Positions 33,877 to 43,920 of a stretch of DNA of 64,000 nucleotides are shown here, in pieces. A program made the translations under genes and the position numbers. This DNA is from Alishewanella jeotgali KCTC 22429 (GTDB lineage Bacteria; Pseudomonadota; Gammaproteobacteria; Enterobacterales; Alteromonadaceae). The stretch covers positions 96,054 through 160,053 of the forward strand of contig NZ_AHTH01000037.1 in the NCBI RefSeq assembly GCF_000245735.1. The letters run 5' to 3'. Under the pieces are notes generated by a model. It was given only the letters and a program-made list of their open reading frames with translations. It did not search any database and was not told the origin of the DNA. Numbering within the stretch: the first letter of the stretch is position 1; the number at the start of each line of letters is the position of its first letter.

Positions 33877-35007
33877 ATGCGGCAATTTCAAGTTATTCTG
33901 CGCAACAGCAGCGTTTTCGCGATCCTAATTGGCCTGTTAACTGGTTGCAGTGAACCGGCTCCGCAAGCGCTAACCGCTCCCGGGTTACCGGAGGTTGGGG
34001 TCTATCAGGTTCAATCGCAGTCATTAACGCAAGTCACGGAATTACCCGGCCGTACCACCGACTTCCGCCAGGCAGAAATCCGGCCGCAGGTCAGCGGTAT
34101 TTTGCAAAAACGGCATTTTACTGAAGGCCAGCAGGTGGCTGCCGGTGAATTGTTATATCAGATTGATCCGGCGCCTTATCAGGCGGCACTTGCCACCGCA
34201 GAGGCCAATTTAAGCCGGGCGCAGGCAGCCGCAACCAATGCTGAGCAGCGTCTGAAACGGTTACAGGGGCTGCTCGCTTCGCAAGTGGTCAGTCAGCAGG
34301 ATGTCGATGATGCGCGCGCCACCTTATTGCAAGCTGCGGCCGAAGTGCAAGCCGCAACAGCGCAGCGGCAGGTGGCACAGATTAACCTGAACTACACCCG
34401 CATTACTGCGCCTATTGCTGGTCAAATTGGCCGCTCGCTGGTCACCGAGGGCGCGCTGTTAACTGCAAATCAGAGCGAAGTATTAGCTACTATCCGACAA
34501 CTTGAGCCTATCTACGTTGATTTAACGCAATCAAGCAGTGAATTGCTGCAATTGCGGCGACAAATTCAGCATGACGGGCAGCAGATGGTCAGCGTAAGCC
34601 TGGAGCTGGAAGATGGTAGTCAATATCCGGCACAGGGCGAGTTGCAGTTCTCCGAAGCCAGTGTCGACCCCAGCAGCGGTATGGTGACCTTAAGGGCGGT
34701 ATTCCCCAATCCGGATGGGCTGCTATTACCCGGCATGTTTGTCCGCGCCAGTCTGGCACAGGCCGGGCAGACGAATGCGGTACTGGTACCGCAAGCGGCA
34801 GTAAAGCGTTTGCCTAAGGGCGCGACTCAGGTATTAGTGGTGAATACTCAGCAACAGGTTGAAGCCCGACAAGTTACCCTTGGTCGCAGCTATCGGCAGT
34901 ACTGGGTCGTGCAGGAAGGGCTGGCCGCCGGTGAGCAGGTGATTGTCGCCGGCTTACAAAAAGTACAGCCGGGTGCTCAGGTGAAAGCGGTAGTGGTGCA
35001 GGAGTAA
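33877..35007 (+). CDS. acrA: RND efflux periplasmic adaptor lipoprotein (AcrA/MexA type)
   Basis: Membrane fusion protein of a tripartite efflux pump, 376 residues. A lipoprotein signal with lipobox LTGC (Cys24) anchors it to the inner membrane. A biotinyl-lipoyl-like half motif (IRPQVSGILQKRHFTEGQQVAAGELLYQIDP is its region, about 68-98) precedes an alpha hairpin at about 100-170 and beta-barrel segments (PIAGQIGRSLVTEG). No outer-membrane TolC gene is present, so it should use a TolC encoded elsewhere. It is followed after three bases by the pump gene. Confidence 0.93.
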   Translation: MRQFQVILRNSSVFAILIGLLTGCSEPAPQALTAPGLPEVGVYQVQSQSLTQVTELPGRTTDFRQAEIRPQVSGILQKRHFTEGQQVAAGELLYQIDPAPYQAALATAEANLSRAQAAATNAEQRLKRLQGLLASQVVSQQDVDDARATLLQAAAEVQAATAQRQVAQINLNYTRITAPIAGQIGRSLVTEGALLTANQSEVLATIRQLEPIYVDLTQSSSELLQLRRQIQHDGQQMVSVSLELEDGSQYPAQGELQFSEASVDPSSGMVTLRAVFPNPDGLLLPGMFVRASLAQAGQTNAVLVPQAAVKRLPKGATQVLVVNTQQQVEARQVTLGRSYRQYWVVQEGLAAGEQVIVAGLQKVQPGAQVKAVVVQE

Positions 35008-35010
35008 CCG

Positions 35011-38000
35011 ATGGCAAATTTCTTTATCAGCCGGCCGATCTTTGCCTGGGTTATCGCCATTGTAATTATGCTGGGTGGTGCCTTATCAATAATGCAGCTG
35101 CCAGTGGAGCAGTATCCACGGATCGCGCCACCGGCGGTAACCATTTCCGCCAGCTATCCGGGCGCGTCAGCGCAAACCGCGGAAGATGCGGTAACTCAGG
35201 TGATCGAGCAGGCGATGACCGGCCTGGATAACCTGATGTATATGTCGGCGCAAAGTGATTCGTCCGGCAATATCAGTTTAACCCTGACTTTTGAAACTGG
35301 CACTAACGCCGATATTGCGCAGGTCCAGGTACAGAACAAGCTACAGCAGGCGATTCCGTTATTGCCGCAGGAAGTGCAGCAACAAGGGGTGCGGGTAGCC
35401 AAGTCCAACGGCGCTTTTCTGATGGTGGTGGCCTTTATCTCGGCCGATGGTAGTCTGAACCGCGATGATATAGCTGACTATGTGGTCGCTAACGTACGCG
35501 ATCCGCTCAGCCGAACCCCCGGCGTCGGTAATGTCACAGTATTTGGTAGTCAGTATGCGATGCGGATCTGGCTGGATGCCGCTAAGTTAAACCAGTTCAA
35601 TCTGACGCCGGCTGATGTTACGGCGGCGGTTAGGGTGCAAAATAATCAGGTCACCGCCGGCCAGTTAGGCGGCGCACCGGCTTTAGCTGGCCAGCAGTTT
35701 AATGCGCCTATTCTGGCACAAACCCGCTTAACCTCGGCCGAGGAATTTGCCAATATTCTGCTGCGGGTTAATGCCGACGGTTCCACCGTAAAATTGGGTG
35801 ATGTAGCCCGGGTTGAGCTCGGCGGGGAAAACTACTCCATTATGAGCCGCTTTAACGGTCAGGAAGCGACCGGTATTGCGATTGAGTTAGCGACTGGTGC
35901 TAATGCTCTGGATACCGCAGCGGCAGTGCGGCAGCGGTTGGAAGAGTTAAAACCTTACTTTCCGGCCGGTTTGGTCACAGAAATTCCATATGATACGACG
36001 CCCTTTGTCGAGATTTCGATTAAATCAGTGGTACAAACCCTGATCGAAGCCGTGATCCTGGTATTCCTGGTGATGTATCTGTTCTTGCAGAATTTCCGCG
36101 CGACCCTGATCCCAACCCTGGCAGTGCCGGTGGTGTTACTCGGCACCTTTGGCGTGATGGCCGCCTTTGGCTTTTCGATTAATACCCTGACCATGTTTGG
36201 TATGGTGTTGGCCATCGGCTTGCTGGTTGATGATGCAATCGTGGTGGTGGAAAACGTTGAGCGGGTAATGACTGAAGAAGGTTTGCCACCGGAAGAAGCA
36301 ACCCGTAAATCGATGGGGCAGATCACCGGCGCATTGATTGGCATTGGTCTGGTATTGTCGGCAGTTTTCGTGCCGATGGCGTTCTTTGGTGGCGCCACCG
36401 GCGCTATCTATAAGCAGTTCTCCATTACCATAGTGACGGCAATGGCGCTGTCGGTACTAGTAGCGTTGATCTTTACCCCGGCGCTGTGCGCGACCATGCT
36501 CAAAGCCGGCCATTTACCACCCAGTAAGGGGTTCTTCGGTTGGTTTAACCGCAACTTTGAACGCAGTAACAAAGGCTATCAGCGCGGCGTGGCTGGCATG
36601 TTACAGCGGCCCGGTCGCTCGATGCTGGTATATGGCGCCATTGTGGCCATTATGGCGGTAATGTTTATACGCTTACCTACCTCCTTCTTGCCGGAGGAAG
36701 ATCAGGGCATTTTTCTTAGCATAGTGCAGTTACCTACAGGTGCCAGCCTGGAGCGCACCGAGGCGGTAATGGACAAAATCAGCCAACACTATCAGCAGGA
36801 TCCGGCCGTTATTTCTGCCTTTACCGTCAGCGGCTTTAGTTTCGCCGGCCGGGGGCAGAACGTTGGTTTAGCCTTCGTACGGTTAAAAGACTGGTCAGAA
36901 CGTGGGCCGGAAGATAGTGTGCAGGCAGTAATAGGGCGAGCCTACGGTTTTTTCAGCACCATTAAAGAGGCGCAGGTGTTTGCCTTTAACTTACCACCGA
37001 TCTCAGAGTTAGGGCGGGCGACCGGTTTTAACCTGTACCTGCAGGACCGTGGTGGCCTTGGCCATGAAGCGCTGCTTAATGCCCGTAATCAGTTATTGGG
37101 CATGGCGGCAAAAGAGCCGACGTTAATGCAGGTGCGGCCAAATGGTATGGAAGATGCGGCCCAGTTACAAATTGACGTGGATCAGCTAAAAGCTCAGGCG
37201 TTGGGTGTATCGCTAAGTGAAATCAACCAAACGCTGGCTATTGGCTGGGGCTCGGCCTATATCAATGATTTCGTCGACCGCGGCCGGGTGAAAAAGGTCT
37301 ATGTACAGGCCGATCCGGAATTCCGGATGACGCCGGAAGATCTGAACAAATGGTATGTCCGCAATAAGCAGGGCCAGATGGTGAACTTCAGCTCCTTTGC
37401 CAGCAGCCGTTGGGAGTATGGTCCGCAGCGTCTGGAACGCTATAACGGGGTCAGCGCCATGGAAATTCAGGGTGAGCCGGCGCCTGGCGTCAGCTCAGGC
37501 GATGCGATGGCGACCATGGCGCAACTGGTGCGGCAACTGCCGGCCGGTATCGACTTTGAATGGACTGCAACCTCGTATCAGGAAAAGCTGTCTGGTTCGC
37601 AGGCACCGGCCTTATATGCGCTGTCGATCCTGGTGGTCTTCCTCTGTCTGGCGGCGCTGTATGAGAGTTGGTCGGTGCCTTTCGCCGTTGTTCTGGTGGT
37701 ACCGCTGGGGATTTTCGGTGCGCTCTGTGCCGCCTATTTGCGTGGTCTGGGCAATGATGTCTATTTTCAGGTCGGGTTATTAACCACTATGGGGCTGGCC
37801 TCGAAAAACGCCATTCTGATTGTCGAGTTTGCCCGCGAGCTGCAGCAACAGGGCCGTGAACTAAAAGCCGCCATTATCGAAGCTGTCCGCTTACGCTTAA
37901 GGCCCATTATTATGACGTCAATGGCGTTCTCATTAGGGGTACTGCCGTTGGTGATCAGTAGTGGCGCCGGCTCTGCCAGTCGCAATGCGATTGGTACCGG

Positions 38001-38106
38001 TGTACTCGGCGGTATGATCTCTGCGACTGTGTTGGCGGTGTTTCTGGTGCCGATATTTTACTACGTGGTGATGCGCTTCTTTGCGGCTAAGCCGCGTCTC
38101 GCGTAA
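35011..38106 (+). CDS. acrB: RND multidrug efflux transporter (AcrB/MexB type)
   Basis: Proton-driven inner-membrane pump, 1031 residues (1049 in E. coli AcrB). The start [17 protein letters not shown] and [15 protein letters not shown] are classical HAE1-RND. The proton-relay aspartates D407 and D408 are present in [18 protein letters not shown] second duplicated half with TMs appears near residues 535-560 and 865-1020 ([18 protein letters not shown]). It should export hydrophobic drugs, bile-like compounds or dyes; specificity cannot be read from sequence. It is co-transcribed with acrA. Confidence 0.95.
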   Translation: MANFFISRPIFAWVIAIVIMLGGALSIMQLPVEQYPRIAPPAVTISASYPGASAQTAEDAVTQVIEQAMTGLDNLMYMSAQSDSSGNISLTLTFETGTNADIAQVQVQNKLQQAIPLLPQEVQQQGVRVAKSNGAFLMVVAFISADGSLNRDDIADYVVANVRDPLSRTPGVGNVTVFGSQYAMRIWLDAAKLNQFNLTPADVTAAVRVQNNQVTAGQLGGAPALAGQQFNAPILAQTRLTSAEEFANILLRVNADGSTVKLGDVARVELGGENYSIMSRFNGQEATGIAIELATGANALDTAAAVRQRLEELKPYFPAGLVTEIPYDTTPFVEISIKSVVQTLIEAVILVFLVMYLFLQNFRATLIPTLAVPVVLLGTFGVMAAFGFSINTLTMFGMVLAIGLLVDDAIVVVENVERVMTEEGLPPEEATRKSMGQITGALIGIGLVLSAVFVPMAFFGGATGAIYKQFSITIVTAMALSVLVALIFTPALCATMLKAGHLPPSKGFFGWFNRNFERSNKGYQRGVAGMLQRPGRSMLVYGAIVAIMAVMFIRLPTSFLPEEDQGIFLSIVQLPTGASLERTEAVMDKISQHYQQDPAVISAFTVSGFSFAGRGQNVGLAFVRLKDWSERGPEDSVQAVIGRAYGFFSTIKEAQVFAFNLPPISELGRATGFNLYLQDRGGLGHEALLNARNQLLGMAAKEPTLMQVRPNGMEDAAQLQIDVDQLKAQALGVSLSEINQTLAIGWGSAYINDFVDRGRVKKVYVQADPEFRMTPEDLNKWYVRNKQGQMVNFSSFASSRWEYGPQRLERYNGVSAMEIQGEPAPGVSSGDAMATMAQLVRQLPAGIDFEWTATSYQEKLSGSQAPALYALSILVVFLCLAALYESWSVPFAVVLVVPLGIFGALCAAYLRGLGNDVYFQVGLLTTMGLASKNAILIVEFARELQQQGRELKAAIIEAVRLRLRPIIMTSMAFSLGVLPLVISSGAGSASRNAIGTGVLGGMISATVLAVFLVPIFYYVVMRFFAAKPRLA

Positions 38107-38137
38107 AGCGTGTCACGACTTAAAGGTTTGTACCTTT

Positions 38138-38186
38138 GCCAGTCTGTTTAGCGGGAAGGATTCCCAGCTTTCAGACTGGCTTTTTT
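38138..38186 (+). terminator. Terminator after acrB
   Basis: GCCAGTCTG (38138-38146) pairs with CAGACTGGC (38172-38180), followed by six T (38181-38186). The loop is 25 bases and could form an inner hairpin (GGGAA/TTCCC). The far arm overlaps the last codons of the convergent acrR. Confidence 0.75.
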
Positions 38187-38788
38187 ATGCCGTTTAGCAT
38201 CAGATCGATAAAGGCCGCAGCCTGCTTCAGATCGCAGAAATCGGGTTTCAGCAGATATTTACGGATCAGACCACCCAGATAGGCATGAATGGCACAGGCC
38301 GCCAGATCAGGATCGACATCGGCTTGCAACATGCCAGCACTCCGGGCACGTTGTAAGGCGCGGCTGATAATGGCATTGGCTGTTTTGTCCAGCTCCTCCT
38401 GGCGCGACACCGCGGGATTTAGCTCATCAATATATTCACAGCGTAAGAATACGATCGATAAGACCCGGAAGTGTCGTTCACTGCTGCTGATCAACGTTAA
38501 CGATTGGATCAGAAAATCGCGCAGTTGTGCCAGCGGATCGCCCTGCTGCAGCATATCGAGCTGGCCGAGCATTTGCTGAAAGGGCAGCCGGATCCGCTCC
38601 AGCATAGCGCTGAACAGTGCTGATTTATTCTCAAAATGCCAGTAAATAGCACCGCGGGTAACGCCGGCAGCGGCGGCAATTTTTTCCAGCGTGGTACGGG
38701 ATACGCCATGCTGAAAAAACAACTGTTCAGCCGCATCCAGAATCAGTTCGCGGGTGGCTTCGGCTTCAGCTTTGGTTTTACGGGCCAT
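38171..38788 (-). CDS. acrR: TetR-family repressor, AcrR type
   Basis: A 205-residue TetR regulator. The N-terminal MARKTKAEAEATRELILDA and the helix-turn-helix TTLEKIAAAAGVTRGAIYWHFENKSALF (about 30-58) match AcrR/TtgR proteins that repress RND pumps. The C-terminal ligand domain binds drug-like inducers in that group. I set the start at 38788, as in AcrR. It is convergent with acrB rather than divergent from acrA, an unusual arrangement; the candidate operator is before acrA. Confidence 0.88.
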   Translation of the reverse strand: MARKTKAEAEATRELILDAAEQLFFQHGVSRTTLEKIAAAAGVTRGAIYWHFENKSALFSAMLERIRLPFQQMLGQLDMLQQGDPLAQLRDFLIQSLTLISSSERHFRVLSIVFLRCEYIDELNPAVSRQEELDKTANAIISRALQRARSAGMLQADVDPDLAACAIHAYLGGLIRKYLLKPDFCDLKQAAAFIDLMLNGIKKPV

Positions 38789-38874
38789 AGACAGGACTTC
38801 TTGACTTTTTAACAACGGCCCCGGCAGTGTAGCACGTTGTCGTGGCGGACACTAATACCGGGGCGCGGCACAGC

Positions 38875-40266
38875 TTAGATCATCATCCAGCCGGTCAGGG
38901 TAAAGGCGAGCAGGGCCAGCAGACCACAAAACAGCGCATAAGGCAGCTGGGTTTTTACATGCTCCAGCAGATCACAGCCGGCAGCAACCGAGCTGACTGC
39001 GGTACTGTCGGAGATTGGCGAGCAGTGGTCGCCGAAAATGCCGCCGCTTAAAATGGCCGCTAATACCAACTGGGGTGGTAACTCCAGCAGAGTTACCATT
39101 GGCATACCAATGGGTACCAGGATCGCAAAGGTCCCCCAGCTGGTGCCGGTAGTGACGGAGATCAGTGAACCGGCCAGGAACAGCAATGCCGGGATCAGAA
39201 AATGCGGCACACTCTGATCAACCATGCCAGCAATCACGGCGCCGGTGCCCAGCATCTTTAAACTGGTACCCAGCGCCATCGACAGCAGTACTATGGTAAC
39301 CACAGGTAATAGCTCTGAGATGCCTTTAAAACCGATATTCACCAACTGCTGGTGCTGAAAGCGCCGGCTAAACAGCATCATGCTATATGCCACCAGACAC
39401 GCCAGCACAGTTGCATACAGCACCGATTTGGAACCTGAACCCTGCACCAGATTACCGTTACCGGTTAGCAGCATAAAGGCGACCATCGAAAACACCAGTG
39501 TTAATAACGGCACCAACATATAGGACGGGTGACTGGCGGGGGTGTCAATTTCGGTATGATCGGCCAGCCGGTTTTGCTGCTGCTCAGCGCGGCGCAGTGG
39601 GCCATACACCTTACCGCTAATAATGGTGTACAGCACCACTGCCAGCGTAAACAGCGCATAGAAGTTCAGTGGAATAGTGCCCAGCAGTACAGACACAGCC
39701 GGCACCGATAATTCATAGGTGCTAAGCAGTCCCAGCACATAGGCGCCCCAGCCATTGAGCAAAATAATGATACAAATTGGCGAGCTGGTACTGTCGATAA
39801 TATAAGCCAGCCGGGCCCGGCTCATGCCAAATTTATCAAACAGGCCACGGGTACTGATCCCCTTGGTCAGCGAGCTTAAATTCGATTCAATAAAGGTAAA
39901 GAAGCTGATGCCAAAGGTCAGCAAACCGGCCTGGCGTCCGGTGCGGGCTACCCCTTTGCGGATCAACAGCTCCACCGTCGCCGTTACCCCACCGGAATAG
40001 CGTAAATAGGCCAGTAAGCCGCCGACCAGTAACGAGAACATCAGAATACGGGCATTACCGGCATCCGCCGTAACCTCGACAATCCGCTCCAGAGTCTGGA
40101 TACTGCCGTTTAACAGTAAACTGGCGCCCAGTCCCTGGCCCTGCTGGATAAAGATCAGCAATTCGGCAGTACAAAGCGACAACAACAGCGCCAGGATCAC
40201 TTCCTTGCGCCACAACACCACGGCAATAGCGACGATTGCCGGTAACAGGGTAAGCCAGTCTGACAC
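38875..40266 (-). CDS. Na+/H+ antiporter NhaC-family membrane protein
   Basis: A 463-residue transporter with about 11-12 membrane helices. The conserved GDHCSPISDST segment near residue 415 and TGTSWGTFAILVPIGMPM near 370 are diagnostic of the NhaC/ArsB-like antiporter family. The N-terminal LLPAIVAIAVVLWRKEVILAL is also typical. It probably exchanges Na+ for protons, though some relatives move amino acids or dicarboxylates with Na+. It is monocistronic between acrR and the M14 peptidase gene. Confidence 0.85.
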   Translation of the reverse strand: MSDWLTLLPAIVAIAVVLWRKEVILALLLSLCTAELLIFIQQGQGLGASLLLNGSIQTLERIVEVTADAGNARILMFSLLVGGLLAYLRYSGGVTATVELLIRKGVARTGRQAGLLTFGISFFTFIESNLSSLTKGISTRGLFDKFGMSRARLAYIIDSTSSPICIIILLNGWGAYVLGLLSTYELSVPAVSVLLGTIPLNFYALFTLAVVLYTIISGKVYGPLRRAEQQQNRLADHTEIDTPASHPSYMLVPLLTLVFSMVAFMLLTGNGNLVQGSGSKSVLYATVLACLVAYSMMLFSRRFQHQQLVNIGFKGISELLPVVTIVLLSMALGTSLKMLGTGAVIAGMVDQSVPHFLIPALLFLAGSLISVTTGTSWGTFAILVPIGMPMVTLLELPPQLVLAAILSGGIFGDHCSPISDSTAVSSVAAGCDLLEHVKTQLPYALFCGLLALLAFTLTGWMMI

Positions 40267-40491
40267 GAAATCCTCCGTTGGCGGGGTCGGTCTGCCTTAT
40301 TTGCCGGGGTACTGAGCCGATAGTGGGGTAGGGTACCCTGGCGCTGACAGTTTCTTTTGTTAAGATTTTATACAGGGGAAACGACGGCGCTGCAAGGCTT
40401 GTCTGTCAGACATTTGGTGCTGCCAGGTTATTGTCTTTACAACCTTTTGTATTTGTGCCTGAATAAGTATTGCAGCGGCAAGGGGTTTATT

Positions 40492-41898
40492 ATGAATAAA
40501 TGGTTACTGATCTTACTCTGGGTGGCTGGCATGACGATGGCACAGGCAACGACACTTGAACATTATCAACCTTACCTGCAACCGGGCTTCGATAAGCCCA
40601 GATTGCAACTGGCTGATATTGAACCTTTAATTAAGCAGTATGCCAGTGATCCGGCAGTAACGGTGACCGAGCTGGGCCGCTCGGTAGAAAACCGGCCAAT
40701 CTATTTACTTAAGCTCGGGCAAGGCAAAAAACGCGTGCTGGCCTGGTCGCAGATGCATGGCGATGAACATACCGCAACCGCTGCCTTATTTGATTTATTG
40801 CGCTATACGCTAGCACCAGAGCAACAGGCCTGGCGCGAGCAGTGGTTTTCCGAAATCACCCTGTATCTGGTGCCCATGCTGAACCCTGATGGTGCTGCCC
40901 GGAACAGCCGGGTCAATGCCCAGGGCATAGATATTAACCGTGATGCGCTGGCGCTACAGAGTCCGGAAGGCCGCCTGCTGATGCAGCTGGCGCGGCAAAT
41001 CCAGCCAGATTATGGCTTTAACTTGCATGATCAGAACCGCTTTCATGCCGCCGGTGAGGCTCCGAACCCGGCAACCATTTCACTGCTGGCACCTGCCTAT
41101 AACGCAGCACGCGACATTAACGACAGCCGCCGGCGTGCGATGCAGCTGATTGCGCATATCAAACCCTGGTTGGATACTCAGATCCCGGATCATCTGGGCC
41201 GCTATAACGATACCTGGTCGCCGCGCTCCTTTGGCGATACCTTTGCCGGTATGGGCATCAGTACGGTGTTAGTCGAGGCCGGAGGCCATCGTGCCGACGA
41301 TAATCGCCAGGTGGCACGGCGGCTGAATTTCCAGTTGTATGTGGCCTGGTTAAATGCGATTGCCAGCGGCAGTTATCGTGCGGCCCCACTCAGTGATTAT
41401 GAAGCGATCCCCTTTAACCGCAGTGGTGGCTTAAAAGATTTGATCCTGAAAAATCTGCAGGTCCGGGTTGCGGACACTGACGCGGTGCTGGATATCGGCG
41501 TGAATTTTCATACCGAAGGCGATAGCTATGCCCGGATCCATGAGCTGGGCGATCTGAGTGGCTATGGCGCCTACCATCTGTTCGACGTGACGGGGCTGCG
41601 TTATCAGCAAGGCCGTGCCTATCCGCTGAGCGAGCCGTTACTGTTGGACGATCAGCGTTATCAGCAGCTACTACGGCAAGGTTATACCCACTTTAGTGGC
41701 GACGCCAAATTGCTGCAGCGACAAACCCGGTTACCGGTACTGGTTAATCCGCTGCGGCCAACGCAAAGTGCGCCACAGTTGCGGCAAGGTGCGACCTTTT
41801 TACTACTGAATAGCCAGGGTGAGGTGGTTCAGGTACTGTTAAACGGCCAGCTGCTACACTTAGCCAACCTGGAATTAAAGAATCCTCTGGGGACCTAG
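40492..41898 (+). CDS. Exported M14-family zinc carboxypeptidase
   Basis: A 468-residue secreted peptidase. The signal peptide covers about 1-18 (LLILLWVAGMTMAQA). The zinc motif H89-x2-E92 is in QMHGDEHTA. The substrate-binding Asn-Arg region is NSRVNAQGIDINRD, the third zinc His is in FNLHDQ, and the catalytic Glu in VLVEAGGH. The C-terminal 150 residues form a separate beta-rich domain. AAGGGG stands before ATG 40492. M14 enzymes remove C-terminal residues from peptides; since a murein sugar cluster follows, muropeptides are a possible substrate, but this is inference. Confidence 0.85.
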   Translation: MNKWLLILLWVAGMTMAQATTLEHYQPYLQPGFDKPRLQLADIEPLIKQYASDPAVTVTELGRSVENRPIYLLKLGQGKKRVLAWSQMHGDEHTATAALFDLLRYTLAPEQQAWREQWFSEITLYLVPMLNPDGAARNSRVNAQGIDINRDALALQSPEGRLLMQLARQIQPDYGFNLHDQNRFHAAGEAPNPATISLLAPAYNAARDINDSRRRAMQLIAHIKPWLDTQIPDHLGRYNDTWSPRSFGDTFAGMGISTVLVEAGGHRADDNRQVARRLNFQLYVAWLNAIASGSYRAAPLSDYEAIPFNRSGGLKDLILKNLQVRVADTDAVLDIGVNFHTEGDSYARIHELGDLSGYGAYHLFDVTGLRYQQGRAYPLSEPLLLDDQRYQQLLRQGYTHFSGDAKLLQRQTRLPVLVNPLRPTQSAPQLRQGATFLLLNSQGEVVQVLLNGQLLHLANLELKNPLGT

Positions 41899-41916
41899 CC
41901 AAAAAAGGAACTTACT

Positions 41917-42753
41917 ATGCGCAAACCATACCTGTATTTACCACTGTTACTTGCCAGCAGCCTGGTACTTCTGACGGCCTGTTCACCTGAGCCGGCCAAC
42001 ACCGCTCCGCAACCGGGAGCCGGCAGCATGCAACTGAGCAGTAATAGCCGTGACTCGCTGGACTGGGCCGGCAGCTATCAGGGGATCTTACCCTGCGCCA
42101 GTTGTGAAGGGATTAAAACCACGCTGACGCTAAGCGCCGATGGTCAATTCCAGCTGCAAAGTATTTATCTTGGTGAAGAGCCGGATAATGAATTTAACGA
42201 AACGGGGCGTTTTAGCTGGGATACCAGTGGCGGCAAAATCCGGCTGGAGAGCGAAAGTCAGGAAAATCGCTGGTTTCGGGTGGAAGAAAATGCGGTGCGG
42301 CAGCTGGATCAGCAGGGTGAGCTGATTACTGGCGACCTGGCCGAGCATTATCGTTTGGCTAAGGTCGCGACAGAGGTGGCAGCGGTGACGGCCGGTGAAG
42401 CCGTGCAGCCAGATTTGCTTGACCGCGATTGGCAACTGACGGAGCTGCAGGGTCAGGCAGTGGCTGCTGATAGTGGTGCCTTTATCCATTTTGCGGCCGA
42501 TGGCAAAGTCTGGGGCCGTTCTGGCTGTAACCGCTTTAGTGGCAGCTGGCAGGGTTCAGCCTATCGGATCCAGCTGGGGCAGCTTGCCGGCACCATGATG
42601 GCCTGTGCCGAAGATAAAATGGCACTGGAGCAGGCGTTTTTAGCGCAGCTGGCGCTGGCAGATAATTATACGCTGGCAAATGGCGAGCTGAGCCTGAACA
42701 AGGCCCGGATGGCACCGCTGGCGCGCTTTAGCGTAACAGCGGCGGCGGATTAA
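41917..42753 (+). CDS. Lipoprotein fusing NlpE-like and HslJ/META domains
   Basis: A 278-residue lipoprotein (lipobox LTAC, Cys22). The N-terminal domain (about 48-150) has WAGSYQGILPCASCEGIKT, the CxxC-bearing signature of NlpE/CutF, a copper- and surface-stress-sensing outer-membrane lipoprotein. The C-terminal domain (about 165-275) is META/HslJ, with DRDWQLTELQG, GRSGCNRFSG and TMMAC. It starts 18 bases after the M14 gene, so they may form a pair. The stop directly abuts the stop of the convergent namZ. A role in envelope stress is inferred. Confidence 0.85.
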   Translation: MRKPYLYLPLLLASSLVLLTACSPEPANTAPQPGAGSMQLSSNSRDSLDWAGSYQGILPCASCEGIKTTLTLSADGQFQLQSIYLGEEPDNEFNETGRFSWDTSGGKIRLESESQENRWFRVEENAVRQLDQQGELITGDLAEHYRLAKVATEVAAVTAGEAVQPDLLDRDWQLTELQGQAVAADSGAFIHFAADGKVWGRSGCNRFSGSWQGSAYRIQLGQLAGTMMACAEDKMALEQAFLAQLALADNYTLANGELSLNKARMAPLARFSVTAAAD

Positions 42754-43920
42754 TCATTCTGGATAGAGTAAATACGGTTGGCGTTGCAGCCTGAACTGCT
42801 GCAACGCACTTTGCCAGCTATCGCGGATCTGTGGCTCACTGTCACCACGTTCAATTTGTAACCGCAACTGATCGGTGCCGGCCAACTTATCCATAAAGTC
42901 CGGTGCCGTGAACATCACTTTGGCGTGACTGGCAAACAGCTGCTGCCAGCGCATCAGATAGCTCAGCGTTAAGCCGTCTGTGCTGACCTGACGCAGATCT
43001 TCACCATAGACTTTTTTATCTTTTAACGGCGGATTTAATGCTGCACCCGGCGTGCTGACCGGGACAAAGCTAAATTCGTCGCTGGCAAACTGATCATAAC
43101 CCAGCACCTGAAACGGGAAGGGGGTACCGCGCCCGACCGACAGGGCTGTGGCTTCAAAAAAGCCCAGTGAAGGGTAGAGCCGGACCGCCTGGGCATTGGG
43201 TAGATTCGGGCTGGGTGGGATTGGTAATTCGTATGGCAGATCGCGCTGATAATTGGCATTTGGGATCACCGTTAACTGCAGCTTTTCCGCATTGGCGATC
43301 CACTGCTCGCCTTTGATCATCAGTGCCAGCTCGCCAACCGTCATGCCATGTAACAGCGGGATCGGGTGCATGCCAACAAAGGACTGAAATTTTAAATCCA
43401 GCACCGGGCCGTCCAGATAAGCACCATTCGGGTTTGGCCGGTCCAGGATCAGCATCGCAACCCCGGCAGCGGCGGCAGCCTCCATCATATAGTGCATTGA
43501 GCTGATGTAGGTGTAATAGCGCACCCCGACATCCTGAATATCAAAGATCACCAGGTCCAGTTGCTGCAGTAAACTCAGATCCGGTTTTTTACTGGCGCCA
43601 TACATCGACCAGATCGGCAGGCCGGTGCGGGGATCGCGGCTATCACCGACACGGGCGCCGGCGTCGTAATCGCCGCGAAAACCATGTTCAGGTGCAAAGA
43701 TGCCGACCACCTGCACTTGTTGCTGTAACAGGAAATCGACCAGATGCTGTTCGCCGACTCTGGAGGTTTGATTAACCAGTAAGCCCACTTTTTTACCGGC
43801 CAGCAGCGGCAAATAGCGCTCCGGTTGCTCGGCACCGGTGCGAATGGCTGCACTGTCAGCCAGCGCCGGCTGGCCACTACATAGCACTAACCATAACAGG
43901 ACCAATAGCAGCTGTTTCAT
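42754..43920 (-). CDS. namZ: Exo-beta-N-acetylmuramidase NamZ (DUF1343, GH171)
   Basis: A 388-residue exported protein, signal peptide about 1-21. The DUF1343 marks are GKKVGLLVNQTSRV, FAPEHGFRG, DSRTGLPIWSMYG-like DPRTGLPIWSMYG, LVIFDIQDVGVRYYTYISSM and LDRPNPNGAYLDGP. The founding member, B. subtilis NamZ/YbbC, cleaves terminal MurNAc from peptidoglycan glycans. It overlaps murQ by four bases at its start. With NagZ nearby, the pair could degrade MurNAc-GlcNAc chains from both types of ends. It is last in the minus-strand operon. Confidence 0.88.
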   Translation of the reverse strand: MKQLLLVLLWLVLCSGQPALADSAAIRTGAEQPERYLPLLAGKKVGLLVNQTSRVGEQHLVDFLLQQQVQVVGIFAPEHGFRGDYDAGARVGDSRDPRTGLPIWSMYGASKKPDLSLLQQLDLVIFDIQDVGVRYYTYISSMHYMMEAAAAAGVAMLILDRPNPNGAYLDGPVLDLKFQSFVGMHPIPLLHGMTVGELALMIKGEQWIANAEKLQLTVIPNANYQRDLPYELPIPPSPNLPNAQAVRLYPSLGFFEATALSVGRGTPFPFQVLGYDQFASDEFSFVPVSTPGAALNPPLKDKKVYGEDLRQVSTDGLTLSYLMRWQQLFASHAKVMFTAPDFMDKLAGTDQLRLQIERGDSEPQIRDSWQSALQQFRLQRQPYLLYPE

